From positions 5,520 through 69,519 of the forward strand of contig CAZDEE010000006.1 of the NCBI GenBank assembly GCA_964504595.1: DNA of 64,000 bases, written 5' to 3'. This DNA is from CAG-826 sp964504595. GTDB taxonomy: Bacteria > Bacillota_I > Bacilli_A > RFN20 > CAG-826. The notes under the pieces were generated by a model. The model searched no databases and was not told the origin of the DNA. It worked only from the letters and a program-made list of their open reading frames with translations. The stretch's first letter is position 1, and every line of letters starts with the position of its first letter. Position numbers and translations under genes: made by a program. Positions 54,711 through 63,216 of the stretch are shown piece after piece.

Positions 54711-55811
54711 TTATTTATATCTTAAGCAACGAATAAAATGTTCGTTTAAAATATATTTTCTATTACTTTCAATTTCATAACGTTCAATACAACGCGACCT
54801 GCATCCTCTAATATTCTTACCAATATAATCATTTAAAGTATGAATACCAATAAATCCATCTTCCTGCTTTTTCACAACGAATATTCCTTCATTACGATGG
54901 AATAAATCTAAAATATTATGATTATGTGTTGATAAATATAATGTCGCATTATGAGGATTTGTTTTTTGATTAATAAACATTTTTAAAAAGTTCTTAACAA
55001 CTTGCAAATTAATTGATGAATCTATCTCATCTATAATGATTACAGAACCATACTTTAATGCAAAATATGCCGTCATAAATAATAATACGCCCTTCAATGT
55101 TCCAAACGACATTATATTTACCATCTCCGATAATGATAGTTTTTTAACTTTACCATTTATTTTAATAAAGAAATGAATTCTATCTTCACTTAATTTAATG
55201 CTCTCAATTGCTGGCTCAAATATATTAAATATGTTTAGAAAAATATCGTTACTCATATATTCATAATATTTAATAATTCTTAAAATGATTTCACCCGATG
55301 ATGACTGCATAATATGAAAAGTTTTATTTTTTTCTAAAGCAAATTCCTTTTCTTTCTTTAAAGAATAATAACAACCGCTATAAAAAGATGTTGGATGAAA
55401 TTTTCTTATCTTTTTATAACGTAAATATTGTCTTTCTATTTCACAATAAGTTGCCTCAAAAGATGGCTCTTTTGAAGGATAAAGAAAACATCGATAATTG
55501 TACAAACAATTATTTTCTGAAGCAAATATCTCTAAATCAATGCATTCTTTTGCAAAATCTAATCTATTATAAATTACTCTTCTTTTATTAAGGAGTTCAT
55601 AGCACATCAAAATTAGTGATAAAACACTTGTTTTCCCTTGTCCATTACCACCAATAATCGAATTACAAATATTACAATAAGTACCGTTTAAAACATTTAA
55701 TAATTCACCATCATACATTGCTTTACGCGGAACTTTATCAGATATAAAGTCAATAGTAAAATTATCCTTTAATTTTCTAAATCCAGACACAATAATTTTT
55801 AAAATTCTCAT
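54711..55811 (-). CDS. RecF/SMC-like AAA ATPase, possible defence or repair protein
   Basis: About 366 aa from the ATG at 55811 (MRILKIIVSGFRKLKDNFTI); an in-frame ATG at 55859 would add 16 residues. Walker A GGNGQGKTS near residue 70; Walker B SVIIIDEIDSSINLQVVKNF and the switch YLSTHNHNILDLF near 270-310 define an ABC-like AAA_15/AAA_21 ATPase. No TOPRIM nuclease domain of OLD proteins is seen, and no partner gene flanks it. Neighbours are unrelated housekeeping genes, so it may be a single-gene anti-phage ATPase or a recombination factor. Confidence 0.6.
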   Translation of the reverse strand: MRILKIIVSGFRKLKDNFTIDFISDKVPRKAMYDGELLNVLNGTYCNICNSIIGGNGQGKTSVLSLILMCYELLNKRRVIYNRLDFAKECIDLEIFASENNCLYNYRCFLYPSKEPSFEATYCEIERQYLRYKKIRKFHPTSFYSGCYYSLKKEKEFALEKNKTFHIMQSSSGEIILRIIKYYEYMSNDIFLNIFNIFEPAIESIKLSEDRIHFFIKINGKVKKLSLSEMVNIMSFGTLKGVLLFMTAYFALKYGSVIIIDEIDSSINLQVVKNFLKMFINQKTNPHNATLYLSTHNHNILDLFHRNEGIFVVKKQEDGFIGIHTLNDYIGKNIRGCRSRCIERYEIESNRKYILNEHFIRCLRYK

Positions 55812-55878
55812 TCTATTTAGTGTTGTATTAGTCTTCAAATCGCAAGATAAATATAACACATTAAGAAAAAACTGTAAA

Positions 55879-57084
55879 CTAAATCAACAAATTTGAAATT
55901 GTCTTTATAACTTCTATCATTTTCATAAAATCATCGATATCAAGATATTCTAAAGGTCCATGAAAATTTTCTCCTCCAGTGCCTAAATTTGGGCAAGGAA
56001 TTCCTTCAAAAGATAATCTTGCTCCATCGGTCCCTCCTCTAATAGGTACTTCTACAGGATTAATACCATTTTTCATCATAGCGGATTGCACTATGGTTAT
56101 TAAATCCATTCTTTCGCTAATTTTTTCTTTCATATTATAATAACTATCTTCAATAGAAACTTTTACAATTTCTTCACCATATTTATCGTTAATAACCTTA
56201 GCAATTTCAAGCATTTTTTCTTTTCTTTTTTCAAAATTACAACGATTATGATCACGTATGATGTAATTTAAATTTGCTAAAGAAACATCTCCGGACATCG
56301 ATGTTAAATGATAGAAACCTTCATATCCTTCTGTATGTTCAGGTCTTTCTTGTTGAGGTAACATAAATATAAATTCCGCTGCAACTAATTGAGCATTAAT
56401 CATCTTATTTTTAGCAGAACCTGGATGAATGCTTTTTCCAAGTATTGTTATTTTTGCCGAAGCCGCATTAAATGTCTCGTAATTAATTTCGCTAATGTCT
56501 CCACCATCAACTGTATATGTATAAGCATTTTCAGAAGATTCTAAATACCATTTAAAATCAAAATGATCTGTTCCCGCACCAACTTCCTCATCTGGAGTAA
56601 AACAAACTATTATATTAGGATGTTTAGTTTCTGTATGAATAATACATTCAACAAAACTCATAATAATTGCTATTCCAGCTTTATCATCAGCGCCTAAAAG
56701 TGTAGAGCCATCGGTAACAATTAAATTATGTTCTTCTTTACCAAGTAAATCTTCTTTTGCTAGCTTTAAACCATTTTCTAAAACAATATCTTCGCCATTA
56801 AATGTAACAATTCGTGGATTAATATTCTTACCACTTGCATCTGGAGAAGTATCCATATGGGAAATAAGTCCTAATGTTTGATTAGAACCACAGTTGCTAG
56901 GTATTTTTGCATAAACATAACCATATTCATCCATTCTCACATTTTCAATACCAAGTGATTTTAACTCATCATATAAATGTTTTCCTAACTCAAGTTGCTT
57001 TAGAGTACTTGGAAATGTTTCTGATTCTTCTTTTGATTGTGTATCAAATGAAACATATTTTAAAAATCTTTCTACTGGTTTCAT
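55879..57084 (-). CDS. pepT: peptidase T (tripeptidase)
   Basis: Zinc aminotripeptidase of the M20 family, cytoplasmic. 401 aa. Metal ligands: LISHMDTSPDASG (His, Asp), LLGADDKAGIAI, TPDEEVGAGTDHFD (Glu pair) and the C-terminal GTGGENFHGPLEYL. The ATG at 57084 (MKPVERFLKYVSFDTQS) is 9 nt from AAGGGG; upstream in-frame codons are less suitable. A TATCAT box lies upstream, in the space shared with yebC. Confidence 0.93.
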   Translation of the reverse strand: MKPVERFLKYVSFDTQSKEESETFPSTLKQLELGKHLYDELKSLGIENVRMDEYGYVYAKIPSNCGSNQTLGLISHMDTSPDASGKNINPRIVTFNGEDIVLENGLKLAKEDLLGKEEHNLIVTDGSTLLGADDKAGIAIIMSFVECIIHTETKHPNIIVCFTPDEEVGAGTDHFDFKWYLESSENAYTYTVDGGDISEINYETFNAASAKITILGKSIHPGSAKNKMINAQLVAAEFIFMLPQQERPEHTEGYEGFYHLTSMSGDVSLANLNYIIRDHNRCNFEKRKEKMLEIAKVINDKYGEEIVKVSIEDSYYNMKEKISERMDLITIVQSAMMKNGINPVEVPIRGGTDGARLSFEGIPCPNLGTGGENFHGPLEYLDIDDFMKMIEVIKTISNLLI

Positions 57085-57164
57085 ATAATTCATCCCCTTA
57101 TCGAAAATATGATAGCACATTTATGATTATTTGCGGTTCATTTCCAACTTTTATTAGAAAAATA

Positions 57165-57193
57165 TTCAAAAAAGTTGTTTCTAGTGATATACT
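57165..57193 (+). promoter_or_regulatory. yebC promoter
   Basis: TTCAAA (57165-57170), 17 nt, TATACT (57188-57193). The -35 is imperfect. It lies in the 142-bp divergent region between pepT and yebC. Confidence 0.45.
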
Positions 57194-57226
57194 TTTAAAG
57201 AAATAACTTTAAAGGAGTCGATTTTT

Positions 57227-57943
57227 ATGGGTAGAGCACATGAAGTACGTGCAGCATCAATGGCCGCGACAAATGCGAAAAAAACCGCTCTTTACATGAG
57301 AGCATCAAAAGAAATCTATATGGCCGCAAAATCAGGAGAACCTGATCCAAATAGTAACCTTGCATTACGCGCCACTATTGAAAAATTTAGAGGTCAAAAT
57401 ATTCCAAAAGACGTCATTCAACGCGCTATTGAAAAAGCAAAAGGCGGATCTGCAGAGAGCTATATTGCCGGTCGTTATGAAGGATATGGACCAGGAAATG
57501 TCGCTTTCATAGTTGACACATTAACTGATAACTCAAACAGAGCTTTTGTCGAAGTTAGAACTGTCGTTAACAAAAGAGGTGGCCATTTAGGAGCACCAGG
57601 TAGCGTTTCATTCAATTTCGAACAAGCTGGAGTATTAGTATTTGAATCAAGTATGAGCCGTGATGAAATTGAAGAATTATTAATCATGGGCGATGTTGAT
57701 GTTACAGATGTCACAAAAGATGATGATGGCTTTGTTGAAATTCACGTTACTCCAACAGCGTTAAATGATGCTAAAAATTGTTTAAACGAAAACGGAATTA
57801 CTGAATTTGAAACATGCGAATTACAAATGTTACCAAATGACTATGTTGAACCAGGCAATGAAGATCGTGAAAAAATGCAATCAATGCTCGATATGCTTGA
57901 TGAATTAGAAGATGTTCAAGCCGTTTGGCACAACATGAAATAG
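57227..57943 (+). CDS. yebC: YebC/PmpR family protein
   Basis: 238 aa. YebC-type proteins were long called transcription regulators; one branch is now known to relieve ribosome stalling at proline-rich stretches. Hallmarks: MGRAHEVRAASMAATNAKKT (a variant of the usual GHSKW start), NLALRATIEKFRGQNIPKDV, YEGYGPGNVAFIVDTLTDN and GGHLGAPGSVSFNFEQAGVL. AAAGGAG precedes the ATG. The Thr/Pro-rich surface protein in this window would be a natural client if the ribosomal role applies, but that is speculation. Confidence 0.9.
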   Translation: MGRAHEVRAASMAATNAKKTALYMRASKEIYMAAKSGEPDPNSNLALRATIEKFRGQNIPKDVIQRAIEKAKGGSAESYIAGRYEGYGPGNVAFIVDTLTDNSNRAFVEVRTVVNKRGGHLGAPGSVSFNFEQAGVLVFESSMSRDEIEELLIMGDVDVTDVTKDDDGFVEIHVTPTALNDAKNCLNENGITEFETCELQMLPNDYVEPGNEDREKMQSMLDMLDELEDVQAVWHNMK

Positions 57944-57972
57944 CCTTTTAGAAAAACACATTAAAAAAACAC

Positions 57973-58001
57973 TTGATAAAAGTATCATAAAATGATACTA
58001 T
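57973..58001 (+). promoter_or_regulatory. rpmE promoter with palindromic spacer
   Basis: TTGATA (57973-57978), 17 nt, TACTAT (57996-58001). An inverted repeat AGTATCA/TGATACT (57981-57987 and 57993-57999) fills the spacer and -10, looking like an operator. It does not match a Zur box. Confidence 0.7.
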
Positions 58002-58003
58002 GT

Positions 58004-58052
58004 CTTAGCCAAACTTTCTTTAAGCACGCTTAGAGGCTTAAGGCGGAAGGAG
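58004..58052 (+). promoter_or_regulatory. structured rpmE 5' leader
   Basis: About 50 nt between the promoter and the start codon contain a hairpin TAAGC-AC-GCTTA (58021-58032) inside a weaker AGCC/GGCT pairing (58007-58010 with 58035-58038). This may be an L31 autoregulatory leader. AAGGAG at 58047-58052 follows directly. Confidence 0.45.
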
Positions 58053-58060
58053 ATTTGAAA

Positions 58061-58267
58061 ATGAAAAAAGACACACACCCACAATACCACAAATGCACAG
58101 TTACTTGCGTTTCATGTGGTACAACATTTGAAACAGGATCAATTTTAAAGGAAATCCGTGTTGATACTTGTTCAAATTGTCATCCATTCTACACAGGTAA
58201 ACAACGTTTTACCCAAGCAGATGGTCGTGTTGATAAGTTCAACAAAAAATACGGATTGGGAAAATAA
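58061..58267 (+). CDS. rpmE: 50S ribosomal protein L31, zinc type
   Basis: 68 aa bridge protein of the large subunit. It is the C+ form: CTVTCVSC near residues 12-19 and DTCSNCHPFYTGKQ near 36-47 supply cysteines for zinc. The start is the ATG at 58061, 8 nt after AAGGAG; an upstream in-frame TTG is not used in the family. Confidence 0.95.
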   Translation: MKKDTHPQYHKCTVTCVSCGTTFETGSILKEIRVDTCSNCHPFYTGKQRFTQADGRVDKFNKKYGLGK

Positions 58268-58286
58268 GAATCCATATTTACTATTA

Positions 58287-58316
58287 AACCGCTATCTGAT
58301 TGATAGTGGTTTTTTT
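58287..58316 (+). terminator. rpmE terminator
   Basis: AACCGCTATC/GATAGTGGTT is a 10-bp stem (one G-T pair) with a 5-nt loop, followed by a T-run. Confidence 0.92.
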
Positions 58317-58339
58317 ATTTGACAAAGGAGGTAATTGAA

Positions 58340-59926
58340 ATGAAAAATAAATTCTATATAACAACACCTATTTACTATCCAAGTGCCAATCTGCATATTG
58401 GACATGCCTATTGCACTGTTATGTGTGATGTCTATGCTCGATATAGAAGAATGAGAGGACAAGAAGTATTTTTCTTAACCGGTTCTGATGAACATGGCGA
58501 AAAAATTCAAAAGAACGCTATCTTAGCAAATAAAAGTGAACAAGAATTTGTCGATGAAATAGTAAAAGGTTTTAAAGAACTTTGGAATGCCTTAGAAATT
58601 AGTAACGATGACTATATTAGAACAACCGAAAAAAGACATACTAAAGTCGTTCAAGATGTATTCTCTAAGCTTCTTGAACAAGGAGATATATATTTAGGTG
58701 ATTATGAAGGCTGGTATTGTACCCCTTGCGAATCATTTTGGACCGATACTCAAGTTGGTGAAGAAAAAGTTTGTCCTGATTGTGGAAGACCTGTTTATAA
58801 AGCAAAAGAGCAAGCTTATTTCTTAAGAGTAGGTAAATATGTCGATCGTTTATTAAAATTCTACGATGAACATCCTGAATTCATTACCCCTGAATCAAGA
58901 AAAAATGAAATGATTAATACATTTATTAAACCAGGATTAGAAGATTTATGCATTACAAGAACAACATTCTCATGGGGAGTTCCTGTAAAAGAAGATCCTC
59001 GTCATGTCGTTTATGTATGGATTGATGCTTTATTAAATTATATTTCAGCTTTAGGATATGATAGCGACGATTTAACATTATTTAATAAATTTTGGAATGA
59101 TGATACTGAAATAATTCATGTCATTGGTAATGATATTACTCGTTTCCACACTATTTATTGGCCAATTATTTTAATGGCGCTTAACATTCATCTTCCAGAT
59201 AAAGTTTTTGTTCACGGCCTATTAATGATGAAAGATGGAAAAATGTCTAAATCTAAAGGAAATGTTGTTAGTCCATATCCTTTAATTGAACGTTATGGTT
59301 TAGATGCTGTTCGTTATTATTTAGTTAGAGAAACAATTTTTGGTAGCGATGGAAGATTCACCCCTGAAGATTTTGTTACTCGTATTAATACTGATTTAGC
59401 AAATGATTTTGGAAATCTTTTAAATCGTACAGTTGGAATGATGATTAAATATTTCGGTGGTCATATTCCTGCTTATCAAGGAGATGTCAATCCACAAGAT
59501 AAAGAACTTAGAAGTTTAGCCATGTTTACAATCGATCAATATGAAAAAGCATTTGATGAAGTTAAAATCACTGATGCATTTATCGCTGTTATGAATCTTA
59601 TTTCTAGAGCGAATAAATATATTGATGAAACTACACCATGGGCATTAGCGAAAGATGAAACTAAAACCAAAGAACTTCAAAGTGTTATGTCTCATCTTGT
59701 AAATGTTTTATATATTGCTGGAATTTTATTGCAACCAGTTTTAACTCATGCACCTAAATCATTATTTGCTCAATTAGGAGTAAAAGAAGAATATCAAAAC
59801 TATGATTGTATTCGTAATTTTGGAATAATTGGTGATGTTGATGTTACTAAAGGAAATCCTTTATTTCCACGTTTAGATGCAAAAGAAGAGATTGAGTTTA
59901 TCGCTTCTTTAATGCAAAAAAAATAA
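58340..59926 (+). CDS. metG: methionyl-tRNA synthetase
   Basis: Charges tRNA-Met. 528 aa. Class I motifs: YYPSANLHIGHAYC (HIGH) near residue 15 and KMSKSKGNVV (KMSKS) near 300. A zinc knuckle WYCTPCESFWTDTQ ... CPDCGRP lies near 130-150. It ends soon after the anticodon-binding helices and lacks the C-terminal EMAP-like tRNA-binding domain of longer MetRS proteins. The ATG at 58340 has AAAGGAGG 8 nt upstream. Confidence 0.95.
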   Translation: MKNKFYITTPIYYPSANLHIGHAYCTVMCDVYARYRRMRGQEVFFLTGSDEHGEKIQKNAILANKSEQEFVDEIVKGFKELWNALEISNDDYIRTTEKRHTKVVQDVFSKLLEQGDIYLGDYEGWYCTPCESFWTDTQVGEEKVCPDCGRPVYKAKEQAYFLRVGKYVDRLLKFYDEHPEFITPESRKNEMINTFIKPGLEDLCITRTTFSWGVPVKEDPRHVVYVWIDALLNYISALGYDSDDLTLFNKFWNDDTEIIHVIGNDITRFHTIYWPIILMALNIHLPDKVFVHGLLMMKDGKMSKSKGNVVSPYPLIERYGLDAVRYYLVRETIFGSDGRFTPEDFVTRINTDLANDFGNLLNRTVGMMIKYFGGHIPAYQGDVNPQDKELRSLAMFTIDQYEKAFDEVKITDAFIAVMNLISRANKYIDETTPWALAKDETKTKELQSVMSHLVNVLYIAGILLQPVLTHAPKSLFAQLGVKEEYQNYDCIRNFGIIGDVDVTKGNPLFPRLDAKEEIEFIASLMQKK

Positions 59927-59940
59927 ATTATAAAAATCAG

Positions 59941-59962
59941 GTCCCTTTTATAGGGACTTTTT
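59941..59962 (+). terminator. metG terminator
   Basis: GTCCCT/AGGGAC (59941-59946 and 59952-59957) with a 5-nt loop and five T. It lies 14 nt before the next gene, so some read-through into the methylase gene is possible. Confidence 0.85.
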
Positions 59963-59975
59963 AGGAGAATTAAAA

Positions 59976-61343
59976 ATGGCAAAAAAAAGAGATTTAAATT
60001 TAGGAGAATTTGAAGCAACTTGTGAAGACATATCTTTTGATGGTAAAGGAGTAACTCATTATCAAGGAAAGGTCGTTTTTGTTCCTGGATTTTTTCTTTA
60101 TGAAAAAGCAATTATTCGATTAGTGTATGAAAGAAGCGAGTTTTATGCTGGAAAAATAATTAAGATTATTACCAAATCACCATACAGAATCGAGCCAAAA
60201 TGTAAAATATGCTCCAGCTGTGGAGGTTGTTGTTATCAACAATTATCATATTCAGCTCAATTAGAATATAAAACTAAAAAAGTTAAAGATGCTTTTTTAA
60301 AATTTGCCAAATTAACCGCTAAAGTGGAACCTTGTATTGGAATGAGTGATCCATATTTTTATCGTAATAAAATTCAGATGCCAATTGGATTATCACAAAA
60401 AGGTAGAATTATAACTGGATTTTATAAAGAAAAAACTCATGAAATTGTTCCAGTTGATAAATGTTATATTGAAAATGAACAAGCTGAAGATGTTCTAACT
60501 ACAATCAAAGACTTAATGAAAAAGTTTAAAATATTACCTTATAATGAAGATACCAGAAAAGGAGTTATTCGCCATATTTTAATAAGAACATCCTTCCACA
60601 AAAAACAAATTATGGTTGTACTTGTAACTAACCAAGATGAATTTGGAGGTAGAAGAGAATTTGTAAAAGCTCTTCATCTTTCTTGTCCATCAATTACAAC
60701 AATTGTACAAAATATTAATACTCGAGATACAAACGTTATTTTAGGTGAAAAAGAGCGGATTCTGTATGGAAAAGGATATATTGAAGACTCATTATGTGAT
60801 GTGTGGTTTCAAATATCTGCAAAATCATTTTATCAAATCAATCCTATTCAAACAGAAGTGTTATATAGTACCGCAATTAAACTTGCTAATTTAAACGGAA
60901 CTGAAACTGTTTTAGATTGTTACTGCGGTATTGGCACAATTGGTTTAATAGCATCTAAACACGCTAAAAAAGTTATCGGAATTGAAATAGTTAAAGAAGC
61001 TGTTTCTGACGCAATTAAAAATGCAAAAAGAAACAATATAACTAATGAAACATTTGTTAACGAAGATGCAAGTGAATATATGATTAAATACGCAAAATCA
61101 AAAGGAAACGTTGATGTTGTATTTATGGATCCTCCTAGAAAAGGATCTGATCAAAAGTTTTTAAACTCTATATTAACTTTACTTCCAAAAAAGATTATTT
61201 ATATTTCTTGTGATCCAACCACTTTAGCAAGAGATATTAAAATTCTTTCTTCTAAATATAAAATTGAAAAAATTCAACCTGTAGATATGTTCCCGATGAC
61301 TTATCACGTCGAGACGGTCTGTGCTTTAACGTTAAAGAAGTAA
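59976..61343 (+). CDS. 23S rRNA (uracil-C5)-methyltransferase, RumA/RlmD/RlmCD family
   Basis: 455 aa. N-terminal TRAM domain, then a cluster-binding cysteine set CKICSSCGGCCYQQ near residues 70-85. The SAM site is LDCYCGIGTIGL, the catalytic DPPRKGSD and the nucleophile Cys in YISCDPTTLARD. The C-terminus HVETVCALTLKK is the conserved family end and is encoded by the DNA repeated 540 bp downstream. It methylates U747 and/or U1939 in 23S rRNA; which one cannot be told. Confidence 0.92.
   Translation: MAKKRDLNLGEFEATCEDISFDGKGVTHYQGKVVFVPGFFLYEKAIIRLVYERSEFYAGKIIKIITKSPYRIEPKCKICSSCGGCCYQQLSYSAQLEYKTKKVKDAFLKFAKLTAKVEPCIGMSDPYFYRNKIQMPIGLSQKGRIITGFYKEKTHEIVPVDKCYIENEQAEDVLTTIKDLMKKFKILPYNEDTRKGVIRHILIRTSFHKKQIMVVLVTNQDEFGGRREFVKALHLSCPSITTIVQNINTRDTNVILGEKERILYGKGYIEDSLCDVWFQISAKSFYQINPIQTEVLYSTAIKLANLNGTETVLDCYCGIGTIGLIASKHAKKVIGIEIVKEAVSDAIKNAKRNNITNETFVNEDASEYMIKYAKSKGNVDVVFMDPPRKGSDQKFLNSILTLLPKKIIYISCDPTTLARDIKILSSKYKIEKIQPVDMFPMTYHVETVCALTLKK
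61305..61343 (+). repeat. putative attachment-site copy 1 (3' end of the rRNA methylase gene)
   Basis: The last 39 nt of the gene. The first 20 nt, CACGTCGAGACGGTCTGTGC, are identical in a second copy at 61845-61883; overall 36 of 39 match. The 3' end of rumA genes is a known integration site of integrative elements in Firmicutes. Confidence 0.75.
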
Positions 61344-61357
61344 AGGAGACTATAGCA

Positions 61358-61726
61358 ATGAAAAAAAACGATTATAAATCATTAGATGAATTTATTGGGG
61401 AATATTCTGGTATAAGAAGTGATAAATATGACATTGTTTTCGGAATTGATTTTAGATTCAATGATAAACTATATCGTATGACTATGGATCAAATGGAACC
61501 AGATGAACTTAGAAACGAATTTGAAAAAAAGTTAAATAAAAAATTAGGGAAGTACGAAGTTGCGTTAGTTGATTCTAATGGCCATTCTGATTTTCAATTT
61601 GAGGAATATCAATTTATAGGTTGGTATGACGATATATATGACTTATTGGAAAATTGTTATATCGATGGAAGGAAGTTTAAAGATGTCATTATGGATGATG
61701 ATACAATAATAGAAGGAAAAGATTAA
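61358..61726 (+). CDS. small acidic protein of unknown function
   Basis: 122 aa, not recognised. Rich in Asp, Glu and Tyr, predicted soluble, with phrases FGIDFRFNDKLYRMTMDQME and FQFEEYQFIGWYDDIYDLLE. AAGGAG precedes the ATG. It is the only gene between the two copies of the methylase 3' end, so it may be cargo or a remnant of an integrated element. Homology search would be needed to say more. Confidence 0.6.
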   Translation: MKKNDYKSLDEFIGEYSGIRSDKYDIVFGIDFRFNDKLYRMTMDQMEPDELRNEFEKKLNKKLGKYEVALVDSNGHSDFQFEEYQFIGWYDDIYDLLENCYIDGRKFKDVIMDDDTIIEGKD

Positions 61727-61844
61727 TTTGTAAAACACGAATAGACTTAATTATAGCGGTGTTAATGAAATTAGAGAAATATAATAAAATGTTTCTTTCA
61801 ACTACTTATTAAACGTGCGTTTGAGATTATGAAACATCATTACA

Positions 61845-61883
61845 CACGTCGAGACGGTCTGTGCCTTAATATTAAAGAAGTAA
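61845..61883 (+). repeat. putative attachment-site copy 2
   Basis: Repeats the last 39 nt of the rRNA methylase gene (61305-61343) with three substitutions; still readable as HVETVCALILKK and a stop. Similarity ends abruptly at its left edge, as expected for a site-specific insertion rather than a decayed gene duplicate. Confidence 0.75.
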
Positions 61884-62070
61884 TGTTGAATATATTTTGA
61901 GATGTGTTTAAATTATTAAGTATGTTTCTAAGTGCAAATAGAATATTTATAAATAATAAAGAACTATGTTTTTTTAACTTAATTTTACTTTTATATATAA
62001 AATTGATGTATTGAATATTATGCCTAAATCAATTAATATCAACAGCAGATAATGATTCGTTATTTATTAA

Positions 62071-62113
62071 AATGTGTATTTTTATACACATTTTTTACAA
62101 TAAGTGATATACT
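62071..62113 (+). promoter_or_regulatory. hairpin/operator and -10 box of the restriction-modification operon
   Basis: A perfect inverted repeat with 9-bp arms AATGTGTAT/ATACACATT (62071-62079 and 62084-62092) followed by T6 could be an incoming-transcript terminator or an operator for the HTH of the methylase. TATACT (62108-62113) is a good -10 with no clear -35; the palindrome sits where the -35 would be, which favours the operator reading. Confidence 0.5.
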
Positions 62114-62147
62114 TTATTTGCAAATATCTAAGGAGGATTATTTTCAT

Positions 62148-63200
62148 ATGGAAACAATGCTATCAAATTTAGGAAATGATATCCGCAATTTTAGAATGGA
62201 AGCCGGATTATCGCAAGAACAACTATCAATATTATGTGGAATAGATAGATCACAATTATCCAAAATTGAAAAAGGAACTGTTATTGGAGTTACTTTTAAT
62301 ACTATTGCTAGAATATATGATGCATTGGGAATGAAATTAATTCCAGTTAGAGAAGAAATAAAAAATATAGATATTCATCCTTTTGTTAAATGGGCTGGTG
62401 GTAAGACACAATTACTAGAAGTTATTGAATCTCACTTACCTGAAACATTTAATAGATATTTTGAACCTTTTGTAGGTGGAGGAGCATTATTATTTAAATT
62501 ACAACCAAAAGCTTTTTCTATTAATGATTCAAATGAAGAACTAATGTGCGTTTATAAATGTTTAGAAAATAATGATTTATTTGAATTATTAAAACAAGAA
62601 CTATTAAAGCACGAAGAAAAGCATTCTGAAGAATATTATTATCAAATAAGAGAAATGGATAAATTAGAAGGGTTTAATCAACTTCCTATTTACGTAAGAG
62701 CAGGACGAATGATTTATTTAAACAAAGCTTGCTTTAATGGTTTATATAGAGTTAATTCCAAAGGATACTTTAATGTTCCTTCAGGAAAGAAAAAAGTAGT
62801 AAATTGCTTTGATAAAATAACTTTTGATAATTTGAACTTATTCTTTAAAAATAGAAAACCTGTAATAACAAGTATCGATTTTGAAGAAGCGGTAAAAAAT
62901 GCTAAAGCGGGCGATTTTGTTTATTTCGACCCACCTTATGATACTTGGGAAGACAAAAGTAGTTTTACTTCTTATGATAAGAATGCCTTTGGTAAGGAAG
63001 AACAAATAAGACTTGCTAAAGTATTTAAAGAATTATCTAATAGAGGCGTCTATGTGATGTTAAGCAATCATAATACAAAATTTATAAATGAATTATACAA
63101 AGAATTCCATATTACTGTAGTTTCCGCTAAAAGGATGATAAGCTCAAAAGCTGATGGACGTGGCAAAGTTGAAGAAGTAATTATAACCAATTATGAATAA
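62148..63200 (+). CDS. HTH-fused Dam/DpnM-type DNA adenine methylase
   Basis: 350 aa. Residues ~5-60 are an XRE-type helix-turn-helix (IRNFRMEAGLSQEQLSILCG ... SQLSKIEKG). The methylase domain follows: FVKWAGGKTQLLEVIESHLP, FEPFVGGGALLF (SAM site) and YFDPPYDTW (catalytic DPPY). The order and motifs are those of GATC N6-adenine methylases such as DpnM. The fused HTH probably regulates the operon. The ATG at 62148 is chosen: AGGAGG at 62131-62136 lies 11 nt before, and the in-frame upstream codons run through the hairpin. Confidence 0.85.
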   Translation: METMLSNLGNDIRNFRMEAGLSQEQLSILCGIDRSQLSKIEKGTVIGVTFNTIARIYDALGMKLIPVREEIKNIDIHPFVKWAGGKTQLLEVIESHLPETFNRYFEPFVGGGALLFKLQPKAFSINDSNEELMCVYKCLENNDLFELLKQELLKHEEKHSEEYYYQIREMDKLEGFNQLPIYVRAGRMIYLNKACFNGLYRVNSKGYFNVPSGKKKVVNCFDKITFDNLNLFFKNRKPVITSIDFEEAVKNAKAGDFVYFDPPYDTWEDKSSFTSYDKNAFGKEEQIRLAKVFKELSNRGVYVMLSNHNTKFINELYKEFHITVVSAKRMISSKADGRGKVEEVIITNYE

Positions 63201-63216
63201 AATTGGAGGAACGAAT

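Larger units (their letters stand above)
61727..62147. other. 421-bp non-coding stretch at the accessory junction
   Basis: Very AT-rich. It holds the second copy of the methylase 3' end (61845-61883), flanked by sequence with no similarity to the gene body. The rest up to 62070 shows no gene, RNA or promoter that I can recognise. The hairpin and -10 box for the restriction-modification genes lie at 62071-62113. No integrase gene is present. Confidence 0.6.

Noticed and set aside
57981..57999. Zur box at rpmE
   Set aside because: Position fits, but the sequence does not resemble the known Zur consensus.
61845..61883. Start or end of a second functional rRNA methylase gene
   Set aside because: Similarity stops sharply after 39 nt; upstream sequence shows no methylase motifs in any frame.
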